DNA from: Ancylobacter crimeensis
Lineage (GTDB): Bacteria; Pseudomonadota; Alphaproteobacteria; Rhizobiales; Xanthobacteraceae
Direction of reading: 5' to 3'
NCBI RefSeq assembly: GCF_023016805.1
Contig: NZ_JALKCH010000017.1
Location: forward strand, 1 to 40,984
Length of the DNA stretch: 40,984 bases
The notes under the pieces are model-generated. The model made no database searches. It worked only from the letters and a program-made list of their open reading frames with translations, and had not been told where the DNA came from. Position numbers and translations under genes: made by a program. Of this stretch, positions 7,166 to 15,469 are shown in pieces; the stretch's first letter is position 1; each line of letters begins with the position of its first letter.

Positions 7166-8311
7166 TCATTGCGCGGCTTCCTTCTCGTATGCCGCGAGAA
7201 GCGCCCTCATTACCTTGATGATCTTCGACAGATCACGAATGGCGTCGGTCCCGTTTGATCCGGTTCGGCCCTCAATCTCCCAATACTTCCCGGTGCTGAA
7301 GCGCGGGAGCATAGCCATAGCGTCGATGTGCCCGGCGAAGGCGTTGACCGCGTCAACCTCACTCCACATGCCGCTACTGACGTTCTCGTCATCAGGCTCG
7401 CCGAAGTCAGGGAAAAGGACGTTTGAAATGTCATCGGATGCAACGATGCGGACGGCGCTACTTCCGCCCTCAACGGTGAGGTTCCAAGCATCCGCAGCTT
7501 CCGCAAACCATGCGGACCAGGCGCGAAGCGTCGCGGAAGAAAGGGTGTGATGATGGTGGGTAGGAAAGCGCTCGATGCACTCGGCCGGCGTCGGCAGTTC
7601 GGCCAGTTGCCGTTCGATCTCCCACAGCGCGGACGAGATGAACCCGTTGGCGTTGTCCCGCGCGATCTGCTTCTCGCGCTCCGTGGGCTGGCGCGATGTC
7701 TGAGCCGGAAATGGAGCGGCGGATGGTGCGACATAGACGGGATTGGCACGGGACGGGCTGGAAGGCCGCAAGCGCCCCATGGCGTCGGTGACAACGCCGC
7801 GCATATAGGCCCGTGTTGGTTCTTCCCCGCGCTCAAGCCGTTCATCCAGAGCCCGGCGGACAATGCCGGGATCGGCGGCTTCCGCGTCGCGAACCTGTCG
7901 GGCTTCGTGGATGGCCTTGCGGGTCAGGCCGATGTCGGAGGCGGTTGGCGCAGTAGGCGAATGTTCCCGACCGGAACGTTCGCCCCCTCGCCCCGCAACC
8001 TCTCCGCGTTCCTGCGCCGCGTCGTACTCGTCTGCCAACCGGCGCTTGGCCTGCGCCTCGATGTCGAGGGCATCGGCCTGCGCACGGTGCGCGGCTGCGA
8101 TCAGGCTGTCATGCGCGTCCTTGGCCTTGGAGAGCCGGGCAGCCCGCTTCGCGGCGTCATAGGCGAGGCCGGCGAGGTCGCGGGCTTCAAGCACTTCGGC
8201 GGATGACTTGGCCGTCAGAAGTGCAGACGCGGCTCGCTCGACCAGAGCAGGAAGGGCGGAAGCCTGCACATCAAGCGCCCCACCCGGTATGCTAGCACTG
8301 TCCGTTCTCAT
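7166..8311 (-). CDS. Phage/plasmid-type coiled-coil hypothetical protein
   Basis: This 381-residue protein has a long Ala/Glu/Arg-rich helical N-terminal half (about 15-120). It is followed by DIGLTRKAIHEARQVRDAEA, then ADPGIVRRALDERLERGEEP. That is a motif I know from ParB-neighbouring hypothetical proteins of Rhizobiales prophages (igk.isearkirdAE...PGvvrraldea.a.GeePT). The C-terminal half has a THHHH cluster and a mixed region ending in a helix. Its function is unknown; a role in replication or partition control is only suggested by the company such genes keep. Its start overlaps the stop of the 75-residue gene by 4 bases. Confidence 0.65.
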   Translation of the reverse strand: MRTDSASIPGGALDVQASALPALVERAASALLTAKSSAEVLEARDLAGLAYDAAKRAARLSKAKDAHDSLIAAAHRAQADALDIEAQAKRRLADEYDAAQERGEVAGRGGERSGREHSPTAPTASDIGLTRKAIHEARQVRDAEAADPGIVRRALDERLERGEEPTRAYMRGVVTDAMGRLRPSSPSRANPVYVAPSAAPFPAQTSRQPTEREKQIARDNANGFISSALWEIERQLAELPTPAECIERFPTHHHHTLSSATLRAWSAWFAEAADAWNLTVEGGSSAVRIVASDDISNVLFPDFGEPDDENVSSGMWSEVDAVNAFAGHIDAMAMLPRFSTGKYWEIEGRTGSNGTDAIRDLSKIIKVMRALLAAYEKEAAQ

Positions 8312-8535
8312 GACAGCGCTCCATCATCCGCACGCGACACCGCATCAAGCGCCAGCCAGCGTGAATCGTAAGAGCCGATGAAGCGGTCAGCGGCATCGAA
8401 CGCGCGGACGTCGGGGTATTCGCCTCGGACATAGCCGAGGCACCGGCGGCCGTCGTAAATCGCCCAGTTCACGTTCAGAAAATCTTTACGCACACTCAGA
8501 TTTCGTTTAGATTTCTTCGTGGCTGATTTCTCCAT
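8308..8535 (-). CDS. Small prophage hypothetical protein
   Basis: This 75-residue protein has a basic N-terminus (EKSATKKSKRNLSVRKDF) and a compact strand-rich body: WAIYDGRRCLGYVRGEYPDV, then AFDAADRFIGSYDSRWLALD. The body resembles small phage proteins that read like a two-repeat beta fold. The ATG at 8535 is chosen because longer options would run into the 3' end of the HTH gene and add low-complexity residues. A GGGGCGG run precedes it. It is coupled by ATGA to the 381-residue gene. The function is unknown. Confidence 0.55.
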   Translation of the reverse strand: MEKSATKKSKRNLSVRKDFLNVNWAIYDGRRCLGYVRGEYPDVRAFDAADRFIGSYDSRWLALDAVSRADDGALS

Positions 8536-8587
8536 CGCCGCCCCATGAGCCCCGTCCGTGGAACCACACGCGGACGGGGTTTTGCTT

Positions 8588-8839
8588 TCAGAGCGCTTCC
8601 GCATGAGCTGCCTCCCGATCGCCGGGGCGGCGTGCGAGCTGGCGATCAAGCCATTCGTCCAAAAGCTCTTCGCGGATCACGAAGGTCGATGTCCGTCCGA
8701 AGGCGAGCTTGCCGGCGGGAAGCGGGTCCAGATCGCGGTTGATGAAGCGCCGCACGGTGTCGCGGGACACGACGATCCCGCGATCGCGCAAGGCTTGGAC
8801 GATCCCGTCCAGCGTCATGATGGCGCGGCGCGCGCTCAT
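8588..8839 (-). CDS. Phage HTH DNA-binding protein, excisionase/regulator-like
   Basis: This 83-residue protein has a winged-helix or MerR/AlpA-like pattern: LDGIVQALRDRGIVVSRDTV, then RRFINRDLDPLPAGKLAFGR, and a closing FVIREELLDEWLDRQ helix. Such proteins recognise phage regulatory or attachment-site DNA. It is the first gene of the minus-strand prophage remnant, so it may control that operon or be an excisionase. No integrase is present. The start may be 8839 or the internal ATG at 8818; neither has a strong ribosome-binding site. Confidence 0.65.
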   Translation of the reverse strand: MSARRAIMTLDGIVQALRDRGIVVSRDTVRRFINRDLDPLPAGKLAFGRTSTFVIREELLDEWLDRQLARRPGDREAAHAEAL

Positions 8840-8897
8840 GCATTTTCGAGCCTTGGAAGGTGAGGGAGGCGCGGAAAAATCTCCTTGCGATCCAAGG

Positions 8898-8911
8898 GGG
8901 CGTTTACGCCC
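8898..8911. promoter_or_regulatory. Palindrome upstream of the prophage HTH gene
   Basis: GGGCGT and ACGCCC arms surround a TT centre, about 60 bases upstream of the HTH gene start. The position and size suit a repressor operator. No promoter boxes can be assigned with confidence. Confidence 0.25.
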
Positions 8912-8921
8912 GCACCTTTCG

Positions 8922-9239
8922 CTAAGTGATTGATCGGGAGTTACTTTGCCACAACTCTCGACCGCACCATTCTTTTTGGTGCATTTTCAATAAGCTGCCG
9001 ATTTTCAAGATGATCCGGTCGCCTCCTGGTCCAGTGAGGCGGTCCGGAATGCACATGACATCTCCTCCCCCAGAAAGGTCAGCCAGATCGGGCGAGCCGG
9101 AATGGAGGAGATCTTGCGGAGGGCCCAGCGCCGCTTCGAGCAGCCTCTTATTCCTGACGCCCTGCCCGCCGCCATGTTCGGAAAGCTGCGCGTCATGCGC
9201 AGCGAGCAACACCGTTTTCAGAACCCAACGCGGCTCCAC
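8922..9239 (-). pseudogene. Truncated Doc (death-on-curing) toxin
   Basis: From a GTG at 9239 the first 50 or so residues match Doc toxins of the Fic fold: VEPRWVLKTVLLAAHDAQLS, EHGGGQGVRNKRLLEAALGP, then PQDLLHSGSPDLADL. After that, near 9070, similarity stops. The HPFxDGNKRxA catalytic motif that Doc uses to phosphorylate EF-Tu is absent; the frame continues with unrelated sequence to 8922. The toxin is therefore inactive. It overlaps the antitoxin remnant by 22 bases, as intact pairs often do. Confidence 0.7.
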
Positions 9240-9496
9240 TCCTTCGCCAGCTCCCGCAGCCCGTTGCGGCGCTTCGTCAGGATGCGCCAGGCCTCCTCCA
9301 TCTGCGCCGCGAACTCCGGCTCGTAGGGGGTCAGGCGATAGCCGTCAGGCGCCTCCGTCAGATAGCGGGTATCCCCCTGCGTGACATTGAGGCGCGTCAG
9401 CACCTCCTTGGGTAGCACTGCTCCCACCGAATTGCCGACCTCGCCTTCTCCGCCGTCCGCATGTGCCTGCCGCGTGCCCTCACCTCCCCACCTCAT
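9218..9496 (-). pseudogene. AbrB-type antitoxin remnant of the Doc pair
   Basis: The segment VGNSVGAVLPKEVLTRLNVT, QGDTRYLTEAPDGYRLTPYE, then PEFAAQMEEAWRI matches MazE/VapB-type AbrB antitoxins paired with Doc. The usual start (M-x-K-L-T-L-R-K-x-G-N) is replaced by Gly/Glu-rich codons, and the only in-frame ATG (9496) lies inside the end of dctD. The N-terminal strand of the swapped-hairpin DNA-binding fold is thus missing or altered. It may still be translated by coupling to dctD, but I expect it to be non-functional. Confidence 0.65.
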
Positions 9497-10838
9497 ACGC
9501 CGCCCGCTCGATGCCGTAGCGGGCGAGCTTGTCGTAGAAGGTCTTGCGGGGGATGCCGAGCGCCTCGATCGTGGCGCGCACGTCGCCGCCATGGGCTTCC
9601 AGCGCCGCACGGATGAGGTCGGCCTCGATAGTGCCGAGCCGCTCGGGCAGGGATGGCGCGCGCTCTCCCGCGGCCGGGTTCGCGAGGGGCGAGCCCTCGG
9701 GCAGGCCGAGGGCGATGCGCTCGGCGAAATGCGCCAGCTCGCGCACATTGCCCGCCCAGTCGCTCTCCCCCAGCCGGCGCTCGATGGCACGGTCGAGGCG
9801 CGGTACCTCGCGGCCATATTTGCGTGCGGCACGATCGAGGAAATGCACGAACAGCAGCGGTACGTCGCGCCGGCGTTCGCGCAGCGGGGGAATGCGCAGC
9901 GTCACCACGTTGAGCCGGTAGAAGAGGTCGGCGCGGAAGTCGCCGCGCGCGGTCGGACCGGCGAGGTCCACCTTCGTCGCCGCCACCACCCGCAGATCGA
10001 CCGGGCGCAGCTCGTTGGAGCCGAGCGGGGCGATCTCGCGGGCCTCCAGCACCCGCAGCAGCTTCACCTGCGCGCTGACCGGCATGCTCTCCAGCTCGTC
10101 GAGAAACAGTGTCCCCCCGCTCGAATGCTCGATGCGGCCGATGCGTGGCTTTTGCGCGCCGGTGAAGGCGCCGGCCTCGTAGCCGAACAGCTCGCTCTCG
10201 ATCACCGTCTCCGGCAGCGCTCCGCAATTGAGCGCGACGAAGGGCCGGACCCGCCGGCGGCCGAGCCGGTGCAGCAGGTTCGCCGCCACCTCCTTGCCCG
10301 TTCCGGTCTCGCCCAGCACCAGCACGTCGACATCGACATCGGCGAGGTCCCGGATCATCTGGCGCAGCCGCACCATGGCGGGCGTCTCGCCGATGAGGGC
10401 GTCCGCGCCCTCATCCGCGGCCATGGCGCGCAGGCGGCGATTCTCCATCACCAGCGTGCGCTTCTCCAACGCCCTTCGCAGCGTCCCGGTCAGGCGCTCG
10501 CCGGCATACGGCTTGGCGATGAAGTCGTAGGCGCCCTCGCTCATCGCCTCCACCGCCATGGCGATGTCGGCATGGCCGGAGATCAGCACCACGGGAATGT
10601 CGGGATCGAGCGCCCGGAGGCGGCGGAACAGCTCGATGCCGCTGATGCCCGGCATGCGCACGTCGGTGACCACCACCCCGGCGAAATCCGGGCCCAGCCT
10701 CTCCAGCACCTCTCCGGCCGAGGCGAAGGCGCGCGCGCGCAGGCCGGCAAGCTGCAGCGCCTGCACATTTGCGCCGCGCAGATCCTCGTCGTCGTCGACG
10801 AAGGCGATGTCCACATCGGTCAGCTCGCGCTCCTCCAT
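9480..10838 (-). CDS. dctD: DctD, sigma-54-dependent response regulator for C4-dicarboxylate transport
   Basis: The 452-residue product has a receiver domain (about 8-125; acidic pocket DDDED, phospho-acceptor D59 in [10 protein letters not shown], and IAKPYAGE). Next is an AAA+ sigma-54 activator domain with Walker A GETGTGKE, the GAFTGA sigma-54 contact loop ([14 protein letters not shown]) and Walker [11 protein letters not shown]. It ends in a FIS-type helix-turn-helix ([20 protein letters not shown]). It is phosphorylated by DctB and drives dctA from the promoter at 12813. The ATG at 10838 is chosen since it starts the receiver and lies 2 bases after the dctB stop; upstream codons are dctB sequence in another frame. 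Confidence 0.93.
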   Translation of the reverse strand: MEERELTDVDIAFVDDDEDLRGANVQALQLAGLRARAFASAGEVLERLGPDFAGVVVTDVRMPGISGIELFRRLRALDPDIPVVLISGHADIAMAVEAMSEGAYDFIAKPYAGERLTGTLRRALEKRTLVMENRRLRAMAADEGADALIGETPAMVRLRQMIRDLADVDVDVLVLGETGTGKEVAANLLHRLGRRRVRPFVALNCGALPETVIESELFGYEAGAFTGAQKPRIGRIEHSSGGTLFLDELESMPVSAQVKLLRVLEAREIAPLGSNELRPVDLRVVAATKVDLAGPTARGDFRADLFYRLNVVTLRIPPLRERRRDVPLLFVHFLDRAARKYGREVPRLDRAIERRLGESDWAGNVRELAHFAERIALGLPEGSPLANPAAGERAPSLPERLGTIEADLIRAALEAHGGDVRATIEALGIPRKTFYDKLARYGIERAAYEVGR

Positions 10839-10840
10839 GA

Positions 10841-12679
10841 TCAGGTGGCCCTCCGCAGGGTGATGGTGAAGACGCAGCCCTCCCCCGGCCGGCACGCTGC
10901 GTGGAGCGTGCCGCCGAAGCGGCTGACGATGTCGTGGCAGATGACGAGACCGAGCCCGAGCCCCCTCGGCTTGGAGGAGCGGAAGGGCGTGAAGAGCGCG
11001 GCCACCTCGTCCTCGCTCATTCCGGGTCCGCGATCGGCGACGGTGACGACCACATGCTCGCCCTCGACCCGGAAGCCTAGCGCCAACGGCGCCTCCGGTG
11101 CGGTCCGGATACCGTCGGCCGCCAACGCCTCGATGGCGTTGCGCATCAGGTTGACCAGCACCTGCTCCAGTTCGACCCGCCGGCCCATCACCCGAAGCCC
11201 CGACGGCACGGCGGTGACCACGGGGCGGATACCGGACTGGCGCAGCGGCGCGTCGAGGATCATGAGCGCCCCCACGACCGCATCGGCCAGCACCACCGGC
11301 TCCACCGCGCCGGTGCCGCGCCGGGCGAAACCGCGCAACGTGTCGGTGATCGCACCGATGCGCTCGGTGAGCCCCACCACCTTGCCGAGCGCACCCGCAG
11401 CCGGGGCGGCATCCCCGCGCGCCAGAAAGGCACGGGCGTTCTCCGCATAGGTACGGATGGCGGCGAGCGGCTGGTTGATCTCGTGAGCGACGCCCGCCGT
11501 CACCTGGCCAAGCGTGGCGAGACGGTTGGCCTTGGCCAGTTCTTCGCGTGCATCGGAAAGGCGCTCCTGCGCGCGGCCGCGCTCGGCGATCTCCTCCACC
11601 AGCCGGGCATTGGCCCCGGCAAGCTCGGCGGTGCGCGCGGCGACGCGCTGCTCCAGCTCCGCCTTGATCCGCGCATCGGCCTGCAGCCGCGCACGGGCCT
11701 GCCGGCGGCGGCGCAGGAGCACCGCTCCGATGCCGAGGCCCGGCATCAGCAGCAGAGCTGCCAGCACCTGCAGGCTGGTCTGCTCGGTGCGGATGGCGTG
11801 ATCGACCGGCAGCAGCACCTCGAGCTGCCAGGCCGTGGTCGGCACCGGCGTGCGGGCATCGACGAAGCGCCCGCGCAAATTCGCGGCGCGCAGCAGCCCG
11901 CTGCCGGTGTCGGCGCGGATGAGCGGCAAGGGATCGAGCGGTGCGGCGCCGAATTGCAGAGAGCGGCGGATCGCGGCGGCGTCCTTCGGGTCGAATGGAT
12001 GTTCGGTATGAAAGCGCCAGGCCTCCACCGTCGTGAGCAGCACGACACCCCGCGCATCCACCACATAGGCCTGCCCGCCGAGCGCGGTCCAGTCGGCCTC
12101 CACGCGGTCGAACTCGACCTTGACGACGATAACGCCGAGCGGGCCCTGCTTCCCGTCGATGCGGCGGGAGATATAGAAGCCCGGCCGGTTGCTCACCGTG
12201 CCGAGGGCGAATTGCTCGGCCGTCCCGTCCGCCATCGCGCGCAGGTAATAGTCGCGGAAGGAATAGTCGCTGCCGACGAAGCTCACCGGCTCGGCCCAGT
12301 TGCTGGCGGCGATTGCGACGCCCATGCGATCCAGCAGATAGATCACCGAGGAATGGGTCTCGCGGGCGATGCCGTCGAATTTACGGTCGAGCTCCTGCGG
12401 ATCGCCGCCCTCCAGCGCCCGGTGGACGTCCGGGTCGCGCGCGAGGATCAGCGGCACGGCGCGTTGCTTCTCCAGCTCGCCGCGCAGCACTGCGATGGCG
12501 AGCGTCGCCGCGTTCTCGGCGCCGGCACGCGCGACGGCCACCGCGCGGTTGCGTCCGATATTGGCTGCGGCAAGAAAGGCGCCCGCCAGGAGCGCCAGCG
12601 CCACCACGGTAAAGACCGCCCACGGCCAGCGTGCGGCCGGTGCGGCGGAGACGGGCGGGGATGTGGCGGGCGAAACCAT
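10841..12679 (-). CDS. dctB: DctB, C4-dicarboxylate sensor histidine kinase
   Basis: This kinase of about 612 residues has an N-terminal membrane helix ([20 protein letters not shown]) and a large periplasmic double-Cache sensor (about 40-280) with the DctB-like [16 protein letters not shown] and [20 protein letters not shown] segments. A second membrane helix ([20 protein letters not shown]) and a coiled coil follow. The HisKA box is [20 protein letters not shown] (phospho-His), and the HATPase has N-box [12 protein letters not shown] and G-boxes [10 protein letters not shown] and [11 protein letters not shown]. It senses succinate, fumarate or malate and phosphorylates DctD. A GTG at 12706 is an alternative start; neither has a clear ribosome-binding site. 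It is transcribed divergently from dctA. Confidence 0.92.
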   Translation of the reverse strand: MVSPATSPPVSAAPAARWPWAVFTVVALALLAGAFLAAANIGRNRAVAVARAGAENAATLAIAVLRGELEKQRAVPLILARDPDVHRALEGGDPQELDRKFDGIARETHSSVIYLLDRMGVAIAASNWAEPVSFVGSDYSFRDYYLRAMADGTAEQFALGTVSNRPGFYISRRIDGKQGPLGVIVVKVEFDRVEADWTALGGQAYVVDARGVVLLTTVEAWRFHTEHPFDPKDAAAIRRSLQFGAAPLDPLPLIRADTGSGLLRAANLRGRFVDARTPVPTTAWQLEVLLPVDHAIRTEQTSLQVLAALLLMPGLGIGAVLLRRRRQARARLQADARIKAELEQRVAARTAELAGANARLVEEIAERGRAQERLSDAREELAKANRLATLGQVTAGVAHEINQPLAAIRTYAENARAFLARGDAAPAAGALGKVVGLTERIGAITDTLRGFARRGTGAVEPVVLADAVVGALMILDAPLRQSGIRPVVTAVPSGLRVMGRRVELEQVLVNLMRNAIEALAADGIRTAPEAPLALGFRVEGEHVVVTVADRGPGMSEDEVAALFTPFRSSKPRGLGLGLVICHDIVSRFGGTLHAACRPGEGCVFTITLRRAT

Positions 12680-12686
12680 ACGGCCA

Positions 12687-12709
12687 TGTTGCGCGACGTT
12701 TCGCACACA
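12687..12709. promoter_or_regulatory. Second, imperfect DctD-type upstream site
   Basis: TTGCGCGA and TTCGCACA form an imperfect inverted repeat with the same half-site look as the better palindrome 15 bases further on. It overlaps the alternative GTG start of dctB, so binding here could also repress dctB. Confidence 0.4.
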
Positions 12710-12722
12710 TCAAGCCCGACCT

Positions 12723-12738
12723 GTGCGGATTTCCGCAC
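12723..12738. promoter_or_regulatory. Probable DctD binding site (UAS) for dctA
   Basis: A perfect palindrome, GTGCGGA-TT-TCCGCAC, lies 75 bases upstream of the -24 box of the dctA promoter. The position and dyad form fit DctD enhancer sites known upstream of rhizobial dctA. Assignment to DctD is inference from context. Confidence 0.6.
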
Positions 12739-12812
12739 GAACCGGATGGTGCGATGACCCGAGAGCACGAGTAAATAACTGACATTGCTCAGTTTTACGG
12801 ATTCCATCCGGC

Positions 12813-12828
12813 TGGCACGAGGGTTGCT
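12813..12828 (+). promoter_or_regulatory. Sigma-54 (-24/-12) promoter of dctA
   Basis: TGGCACG, four bases, then TTGCT is a full match to the sigma-54 consensus. It predicts a transcript start near 12838-12840 and a leader of about 45 bases before the dctA ATG. Together with the adjacent sigma-54 activator gene it makes DctD-dependent control very likely. Confidence 0.9.
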
Positions 12829-12884
12829 GTTGGCAGGACGCATTCTGCCAAGAACGAGAAAAACCAAGCCCCTCGGAGGAAACG

Positions 12885-14258
12885 ATGGCGCCCCTCATCC
12901 AGCCGGCGACGACGAAACCGGCCACGCCTGCCCACCCCAGGAAATTCTACCAGCATCTCTATGTGCAGGTGCTCGTCGCCATCGCGCTCGGCATCGCCAT
13001 CGGCCATTTCTGGCCGGAGACCGGCGCGGCGCTGAAGCCGCTCGGCGACGCCTTCATCAAGCTGGTGAAGATGATCATCGCACCGGTGATCTTCCTCACC
13101 GTTTCCACCGGCATCGCCGGAATGACCGACATGCAGAAGGTCGGGCGGGTCGCCGGCAAGGCGATGCTCTATTTCCTGTGCTTCTCGACGCTGGCGCTGA
13201 TCGTCGGCCTCATCATCGGTAATCTCATCCAGCCGGGCGCCGGCCTGCACATCGACCCGCACACGATCGACGCCAAGGCGATCCAGGTCTATGCGGAGAA
13301 GGCGCATGACGCGAGCGTCGTCGGCTTCCTGCAGAACATCATTCCCGACACCGTGGTCAGCGCGTTCGCCTCGGGCGACATCCTTCAGGTGCTGTTCTTC
13401 TCGGTGCTGTTCGGCACGGCCCTCGCCATGGTGGGCGAGCGCGGCAGGCCGGTTACCGACTTCCTGCAGAACCTCTCGGTTCCGGTGTTCAAGCTGGTCG
13501 CCATCCTGATGAAGGCGGCTCCGCTCGGCGCCTTTGGCGCGATGGCCTTCACCATCGGCAAATACGGCATCGGCTCGGTTGCCAACCTCGCCATGCTGAT
13601 CGCCACCTTCTACATCACCGCAGCGGTGTTCATCTTCATCGTGCTGGGCGCGGTGTGCCGTTACAACGGCTTCTCCATCTTCGCGCTGATCCGCTACATC
13701 AAGGAGGAAATCCTCCTCGTCGTCGGCACCTCTTCCTCGGAAGCCGCCCTGCCGAGCCTGATGGAGAAGATGGAGGCCGCGGGCTGCAAGCGCTCGGTGG
13801 TCGGCCTCGTGGTGCCGACCGGTTACTCCTTCAACCTCGACGGCACCAACATCTACATGACGCTCGCGGCGCTGTTCATCGCGCAGGCCATGGACATCCA
13901 CCTCTCGCTGCAGGAGCAGGTGCTGCTGCTGCTGGTCGCTATGCTGTCTTCGAAGGGCGCGGCGGGCATCACCGGGGCAGGCTTCATCACGTTGGCCGCC
14001 ACCCTCTCGGTGGTACCGACCGTGCCCGTTGCGGGCCTCGCCCTCATCCTTGGCATCGACCGCTTCATGTCCGAGTGCCGGGCCGTGACGAACTTCATCG
14101 GCAATGCGGTCGCCACGATCGTGGTCGCCCGCTGGGAAGGCGAACTCGACGCCGATCGGCTCAAGGCCGCCCTCGCCGGCAAGCTCCCGGAGGATGTCTC
14201 CGATATGGCCTCGGAGGATGAGCGCACGCCGCACCCCGCCCCCGTCGCCGCCTCCTGA
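12885..14258 (+). CDS. dctA: DctA, C4-dicarboxylate:cation symporter
   Basis: This 457-residue inner-membrane protein belongs to the DAACS (GltP/DctA) family, which imports succinate, fumarate and malate with protons or Na+. It has about eight membrane segments plus two re-entrant hairpins. The signature elements are the serine-rich loop [16 protein letters not shown] (HP1) and [20 protein letters not shown] (TM7), with [20 protein letters not shown] for HP2 and [14 protein letters not shown] for TM8. A GGAGG site lies 5-6 bases before the ATG. It is driven by the sigma-54 promoter at 12813 and ends in a strong hairpin. The C-terminal tail is Pro/Ala-rich and slightly long. Confidence 0.95.
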   Translation: MAPLIQPATTKPATPAHPRKFYQHLYVQVLVAIALGIAIGHFWPETGAALKPLGDAFIKLVKMIIAPVIFLTVSTGIAGMTDMQKVGRVAGKAMLYFLCFSTLALIVGLIIGNLIQPGAGLHIDPHTIDAKAIQVYAEKAHDASVVGFLQNIIPDTVVSAFASGDILQVLFFSVLFGTALAMVGERGRPVTDFLQNLSVPVFKLVAILMKAAPLGAFGAMAFTIGKYGIGSVANLAMLIATFYITAAVFIFIVLGAVCRYNGFSIFALIRYIKEEILLVVGTSSSEAALPSLMEKMEAAGCKRSVVGLVVPTGYSFNLDGTNIYMTLAALFIAQAMDIHLSLQEQVLLLLVAMLSSKGAAGITGAGFITLAATLSVVPTVPVAGLALILGIDRFMSECRAVTNFIGNAVATIVVARWEGELDADRLKAALAGKLPEDVSDMASEDERTPHPAPVAAS

Positions 14259-14305
14259 GGCTGGAAATCTTCACCCCCGGCCCGGTTTTCGGCCGGAAAC
14301 GACAC

Positions 14306-14340
14306 CGCCGCGCGATGATCCATCGCGCGGCGAGGTGCTT
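14306..14340. terminator. Hairpin terminator between convergent dctA and the stress gene
   Basis: A perfect 12-bp stem (CGCCGCGCGATG / CATCGCGCGGCG) with a 3-base loop is followed by AGGTGCTTTC. It lies 48 bases after the dctA stop and 20 bases before the end of the convergent gene, so it may serve both directions. The T-tract is weak. Confidence 0.7.
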
Positions 14341-14359
14341 TCAAAGGAACGCTTCTGCG

Positions 14360-14974
14360 TCAGACGCGATAGCGCGCCCGCTCGCGTTCCACCTGTTCGG
14401 ACGTGAAGGCCGGCGCATCCGGGTCGAAACGCGACCAGCCTTCGCCGCGATAGACCTGCTCGCGCGCGGTGATATCGACGCCGGTCTCGTCGTCGAGAAT
14501 GGCCTGCGCCTCCGCGGCCAGACCGTCCGGCACGCGGGCCGACACCACGGTGCCGCCGCGGCGCACGCCCTCGGCATAGACATTGGCGCGGTCCTCGGAG
14601 ACGCCCTCCGCCGTCAGACCGCCGACGATGCCGCCGACGGCGCCACCGGCCGCAGCCCCCGCGAGGACGCCGACACCGGTTGCCGCCAGCCAGCCGGCCG
14701 CCACCACGGGGCCGACGCCGGGGATAGCCAGCAGGCCGAGGCCGGTCAGCAGACCGCCCGCGCCGCCGATCGCCGCGCCGACACCGGCACCGGCCGCAGC
14801 ACCTTCGCCGGCTTCGCTTTCGCGCGCGTCCGCCTCGACGCGGCGGCCGTACCAGTCGTCGGTGTTGTTGGCGACCAGGCTGATGTCCGCGCGGTCGATG
14901 CCGAGCGCCTGCAGCTTGTTCACGGCGGACTGAGCGTCGTCATAGGTGTCGAAGAGGCCAGAAACAGTTGCCAT
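14360..14974 (-). CDS. YflT/general-stress-17M-like glycine-rich protein
   Basis: The 204-residue product starts with a YflT-type domain (residues 1-45: VSGLFDTYDDAQSAVNKLQA, LGIDRADISLVANN). A long Gly/Ala-rich hydrophobic stretch (about 60-125) follows, with repeated GxxxG spacing that could be a membrane-inserted glycine zipper. A second short YflT-like segment (VYAEGVRRGGTVVSARVPDG) comes next, and the tail is basic (EQVERERARYRV). Such proteins are common members of stress regulons. It lies 39 bases after the PepSY-like gene and is probably co-transcribed from the EcfG-type promoter at 15362. Confidence 0.7.
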   Translation of the reverse strand: MATVSGLFDTYDDAQSAVNKLQALGIDRADISLVANNTDDWYGRRVEADARESEAGEGAAAGAGVGAAIGGAGGLLTGLGLLAIPGVGPVVAAGWLAATGVGVLAGAAAGGAVGGIVGGLTAEGVSEDRANVYAEGVRRGGTVVSARVPDGLAAEAQAILDDETGVDITAREQVYRGEGWSRFDPDAPAFTSEQVERERARYRV

Positions 14975-15013
14975 GTGCGTTCTCCCGATGCTGTTCGGTG
15001 CGATCCGGCCGGA

Positions 15014-15325
15014 TCAGTGCGGAAACACGTTGCCCTGGTAATCCAGAGCGACATCGTGGGAGGCACCGCCCTTCTGGGCCTTGCCGCGCCAGACGCCGTC
15101 CTTGTCCTTGGCCAGGCCGGTGACGTGGGTGAAGCCCTTGGCTTCGATGCGCTTCATCGCCTGATGTTCGGTGAAGCTGTTGGCGCCCTTTGCCGGCTCC
15201 ATTGGCATTGCACTGTCCTGCGTCGTCACCGCAGGAGTATTCGGGTCCGGATTCGCCGCCGGGGTTTGGGCGAATGCAGGGCCTGACAGAGCAATTGCCA
15301 TGGCAATAGGCAGGATATATTTCAT
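15014..15325 (-). CDS. Periplasmic PepSY-like small protein
   Basis: The 103-residue product has a clear signal peptide (MKYILPIAMAIALSGPAFAQ, cleavage after AFA-Q region), a Pro/Asn/Thr-rich linker and a C-terminal PepSY-like domain (TEHQAMKRIEAKGFTHVTGL, AKDKDGVWRGKAQKGG, then DVALDYQGNVFPH). PepSY modules are thought to inhibit or bind envelope enzymes. The ATG at 15325 has an AAAGGTGA site before it; upstream in-frame codons do not look coding. It is the first gene after the EcfG-type promoter, so it is probably part of the general stress response. Confidence 0.75.
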   Translation of the reverse strand: MKYILPIAMAIALSGPAFAQTPAANPDPNTPAVTTQDSAMPMEPAKGANSFTEHQAMKRIEAKGFTHVTGLAKDKDGVWRGKAQKGGASHDVALDYQGNVFPH

Positions 15326-15361
15326 CGCATTCACCTTTCTGCTTGCAGATTGTGCAGAATG

Positions 15362-15386
15362 AACGCGAGGTGCGCGCGATGGTTCC
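15362..15386 (-). promoter_or_regulatory. EcfG-type general-stress promoter
   Basis: On the minus strand GGAAC, 16 bases, then CGTT matches the alphaproteobacterial sigma-EcfG consensus exactly. It ends 37 bases before the start codon of the PepSY-like gene and points to it. EcfG is released by the PhyR-NepR partner switch under stress; those regulators are not in this window. Confidence 0.7.
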
Positions 15387-15469
15387 TGCGGCCGGAAGAC
15401 GATTTCCAGAGGAAAGCGACGGAACAAAAAGACGCCTGCCATCAGCTACCGGCGCGCCGACCTGACGGC

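Noticed and set aside
9381..11450. Very long open frame opposite dctB and dctD (and similar long frames opposite dctA, rarA and degQ)
   Set aside because: These are GC-rich antisense shadows. Their translations are His/Gln/Arg-rich without family resemblance, while the opposite strand encodes clear conserved proteins.
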